From Lachnospiraceae bacterium (GTDB taxonomy: Bacteria > Bacillota > Clostridia > Lachnospirales > Lachnospiraceae): a DNA stretch of 44,103 bases. The stretch spans positions 1 through 44,103 of the forward strand of contig JAKSPC010000015.1 of assembly GCA_024405155.1 (NCBI GenBank), in the 5' to 3' direction. The position numbers were made by a program, and so were the translations under genes. Below are positions 41,865 to 44,103 of this stretch, piece after piece. The first letter of the stretch is position 1. The number at the start of each line of letters is the position of its first letter. The notes under the pieces were generated by a model. That model was given only the letters and a program-made list of their open reading frames with translations. It made no database searches and was not told where the DNA came from.

Positions 41865-43924
41865 GATCCTTCCTCCTCGAATTCTTCCAGTTCTGCGGAA
41901 AGCTTCTCCCATTCCTCGTAAAGAGCGGCAAGCTTTTCGTCAAGGGCTTCTTTTTCTTTGACAAGTTCGTTCAGCTTTCCGGGATCGGTGGCGATCTCGG
42001 GATGGCTCATGATCTCTTCCGTTTCCGATACTTTCTGTTCCGTCTTTTCAATATCGGTCTCGCATTTTGTGAGACTGTTTTTTAGCTTCTGCCTGGCGGT
42101 ACGCCGCTCTTTCTGCTCCTCAAAGGAAAGCTTGATGCGGCGGTCCTCACCGTCGATATAGTCTTTGATCGCTTCCGCCTTGCTGTTGTCAGCCTGGGGA
42201 AGAGGACGGTCTTCTTTGGAAACGGTCCCGCTTACCGACTTTAAGGGATCGAAATCCGGATCCGCCTTCTTTTCCAGATAATAATCGTAATTGCCTGTAT
42301 AGTTCACAAATCTGTTATGATCCAGTTCCAGGATGCGGCTTGCGGTCCGGTTGATGAAATACCGGTCGTGGGACACGCAGATCACTGTGCCTTCGTAGTT
42401 CCTTACGGCTTCTTCCAGGATCTCTTTTGACGTGATGTCCAGGTGGTTGGTAGGCTCATCAAGAAGCAGGAGATTTGCCTTGGAGAGCATGAGCTTTGCC
42501 AGGGACAGCCTTCCCTTTTCTCCGCCGGAAAGCTCTTTTACGGATTTGAACACGTCGTCTCCGGTAAACAGGAAAGATGCCAGAAGGTTCCGGATCTCCG
42601 TGTTGTTCATCTGAGGGTAGGCATCCGAGATCTCGTCGAATACCGTGTTTTCCGGATCCAGCACCTGATGCTCCTGATCGTAGTAGGCAATCTCCACACG
42701 GGTGCCGAAATCGATCTCACCGGAATCCGGATCGGCCCGGCGCTCGGCAATGGCAAGGCTTTCGGGAGAGGCGATGCCCCGTTCCACGGCGGCCGTGTTG
42801 ATGATTTTTAAGAGGGTGGTCTTTCCGGTGCCGTTGGGTCCGATGATAAGGAGCTTTTCTCCGCGCTTTACATCAAGACAGACACCGGAAAAAAGAGTTT
42901 TCCCGTTATAGGATTTGGACAGGCCTTCCGCGTACAGCACATCCTTTCCGGAAGTGCGGCAGGGAGTGAAGTGGAGCCGCATGGCATCGTCCACGTCAAA
43001 TGGCTTTTCCACACGTTCCATCTTTTCCAACATCTTTTCCCGGGACTGGGCGCGTTTGATGGACTTTTCCCGGTGGAAGCGCATCAGGGTATCGATGACT
43101 TCCTGCTGATGCTTTATCGCTGCCTGGTTATTGAGCCAGGCTTTCATCATGTCCTTACGGATGGCGGCCTTCTTTTCGGAAAACTGCGTATAGGTGCCCG
43201 TGTAGAGGCGGGCTTTTGTATTTTCGATATCCAGTACCTTGTTGACCACGCGGTCAAGGAAATACCGGTCATGGGAAACGATGAGGCAGGCGGATCTTAT
43301 GGACCTGAGATATCCCTCCAGCCAGGAAACGGAAGCAATGTCCAGATGGTTGGTAGGCTCGTCAAGGATGAGGATGTCGGGTTCTTCCAGCAGGATCTTT
43401 CCCAGCAGGAGACGGGTCTTCTGACCGCCTGACAGAACGGAGACTTTTTTGCTGAATTCGTCCTCTGTAAAGCCCAGGCCTTTCAGGATCCCCACCACGT
43501 TGCTCCTTACAGCATAGCCGCCTTCGGATTCAAAACGGGCGGAGAGTTCGGAATAGCGTTTGTAGACGCCTTCCAATTCGAAGGAATTCTCCGCATGCAG
43601 CCGCATTTTCTCTTCCAGGGAGCGAAGCTCCGATTCCATTTCGGAAAGGGATACCTTGGAAAGGATCACTTCCTCGTAGATGGTGCGTTCGGAATCGATG
43701 ACAGGGCTCTGGGGGAGATATCCCAGCCGGACGTCCTTCGGAAGGGATACAGAGCCGGCGTCAGGCTGTTCCTCACCGGTGATGATCCGAAGAAGCGTGG
43801 TCTTTCCGGCACCGTTGGCGCCGGTGATGGCAAGTTTGTCGTGGGCTTCAATGTGAAAAGACACCTGTGACAATACAGGTTTTTCGTCATAGGATCTGGA
43901 AATGTTGTTAACGCTTAAAATCAT
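41861..43924 (-). CDS. ABC-F family ATPase with C-terminal coiled coil
   Basis: A 687-residue ABC-F protein. NBD1 has G-A-N-G-A-G-K-T-T, L-S-G-G-Q-K-T and D-E-P-T-N-H-L-D; the linker between domains is long and basic. NBD2 has G-P-N-G-T-G-K-T-T, L-S-G-G-E-K-G and D-E-P-T-N-H-L-D. NBD2 carries an insert of about 20 residues (A-A-V-E-R-G-I-A-S-P) between Walker A and D-S-G-E-I. A predicted coiled coil covers the last 110 residues. The start at 43924 (M-I-L-S-V-N-N) matches the family N-terminus. A -10 box ends 6 bases upstream and no Shine-Dalgarno exists, so the message appears leaderless. Housekeeping (YdiF/YfmR-like) and antibiotic-protection roles cannot be told apart. Confidence 0.92.
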   Translation of the reverse strand: MILSVNNISRSYDEKPVLSQVSFHIEAHDKLAITGANGAGKTTLLRIITGEEQPDAGSVSLPKDVRLGYLPQSPVIDSERTIYEEVILSKVSLSEMESELRSLEEKMRLHAENSFELEGVYKRYSELSARFESEGGYAVRSNVVGILKGLGFTEDEFSKKVSVLSGGQKTRLLLGKILLEEPDILILDEPTNHLDIASVSWLEGYLRSIRSACLIVSHDRYFLDRVVNKVLDIENTKARLYTGTYTQFSEKKAAIRKDMMKAWLNNQAAIKHQQEVIDTLMRFHREKSIKRAQSREKMLEKMERVEKPFDVDDAMRLHFTPCRTSGKDVLYAEGLSKSYNGKTLFSGVCLDVKRGEKLLIIGPNGTGKTTLLKIINTAAVERGIASPESLAIAERRADPDSGEIDFGTRVEIAYYDQEHQVLDPENTVFDEISDAYPQMNNTEIRNLLASFLFTGDDVFKSVKELSGGEKGRLSLAKLMLSKANLLLLDEPTNHLDITSKEILEEAVRNYEGTVICVSHDRYFINRTASRILELDHNRFVNYTGNYDYYLEKKADPDFDPLKSVSGTVSKEDRPLPQADNSKAEAIKDYIDGEDRRIKLSFEEQKERRTARQKLKNSLTKCETDIEKTEQKVSETEEIMSHPEIATDPGKLNELVKEKEALDEKLAALYEEWEKLSAELEEFEEEGS

Positions 43925-43930
43925 GACGAT

Positions 43931-43959
43931 ATTGTAACATAAAACGATCCTCTTGTAAC
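43931..43959 (-). promoter_or_regulatory. Leaderless extended -10 promoter of the ABC-F gene
   Basis: On the minus strand GTTACA (43959-43954), a 17-base spacer and TG-T-TACAAT (extended -10; hexamer 43936-43931) end 6 bases before the ATG at 43924. Confidence 0.62.
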
Positions 43960-44006
43960 CATGGGAATTCACGTGCCGCAAAAAACGGAAAAGGGTGACT
44001 TGAAAA

Positions 44007-44081
44007 AGTAAGTTCCACTTTGCAGGAGTAAGTTCCATCATGTAGGACTAAATTCCACGGGATGGAACTTTTTTTGTCAAA
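44007..44081 (+). repeat. Three 20-bp direct repeats ending in a terminator-like hairpin
   Basis: Units AGTAAGTTCCACTTTGCAGG (44007), AGTAAGTTCCATCATGTAGG (44027) and ACTAAATTCCACGGGATGGA (44047) have an exact 20-base period. AAGTTCCATC in unit 2 pairs with GATGGAACTT (44061-44070), followed by a run of T. On the minus strand TTGACA begins just beyond the repeats and a TGGAAT lies 17 bases on, so the block could also be an operator array. The window ends at 44103 with no further gene. Confidence 0.6.
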
Positions 44082-44103
44082 AATTGTTGAAATTTGGCTT
44101 TTT

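Overview
The window reads as a chromosomal segment of a moderately GC-rich anaerobic Firmicute, most likely a Clostridia member close to Lachnospiraceae. The grounds are the nusA-infB-rbfA-truB-ribF-rpsO order, strong AGGAGG-type ribosome binding sites, a GGGtGRT-family gene beside a NifU-like gene, ADP-forming acyl-CoA synthetase usage, tRNA genes without encoded CCA, and the style of the ECF transporters. This assignment is inference; no rRNA or other phylogenetic marker was compared. No phage, insertion sequence, CRISPR array or replication origin was seen.

Layout. 1-3000: a stand-alone RelA/SpoT alarmone synthetase converging on a Uup-like ABC-F ATPase. 2977-8536: a cobalamin-type riboswitch followed by an overlapping operon for vitamin B12 uptake (DUF4430 lipoprotein, ECF T subunit, and one polypeptide carrying both ECF ATPases plus the S subunit), ending with an unusual Na+/dicarboxylate-type carrier that has an RsbW-like N-terminal domain. 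8613-9001: a tRNA operon (Thr, Met/Ile2 CAT, Leu). 9060-13062: accessory-looking genes, including a DUF4349 lipoprotein, an iron-sulfur flavoprotein, a YhhN-family membrane protein and two tandem double-glycine-leader peptides with no processing machinery nearby. 13098-14984: a NifU-like plus GGGtGRT pair. 15096-22925: a LysR regulator followed by a four-gene unit (PurN-like/ADP-forming acyl-CoA synthetase fusion, PLP aminotransferase, homocitrate-synthase-like enzyme, NSS sodium symporter). It looks like an uncharacterised amino-acid or 2-oxo-acid pathway and is the best candidate for an undescribed system.

23020-32014: folA and uvrB converge on a threefold repeat of terminator-like hairpins. 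uvrB and gpmI diverge from overlapping promoters, and gpmI is followed by comEC, topA and a small Cys-containing protein. 32020-40147: the translation/transcription operon rimP-nusA-ylxQ-infB-rbfA-nrnA-truB::ribF-rpsO. It has three departures from the usual layout: RimP lacks its C-terminal domain, ylxR is absent, and truB and ribF are fused in one reading frame. 40242-44103: a CofE-like (F420 ligase family) protein, a structured repeat also present upstream of gpmI, and a second ABC-F ATPase with a small coupled membrane protein.

A pattern across the window: all three minus-strand transcription units (both ABC-F genes and uvrB) have a -10 box ending only 6-7 bases before the start codon and no usable Shine-Dalgarno, so they look leaderless. 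The plus-strand units mostly have ordinary leaders and strong Shine-Dalgarno sites. All calls come from reading sequence and translations by eye; family assignments rest on recognised motifs, not on database searches.
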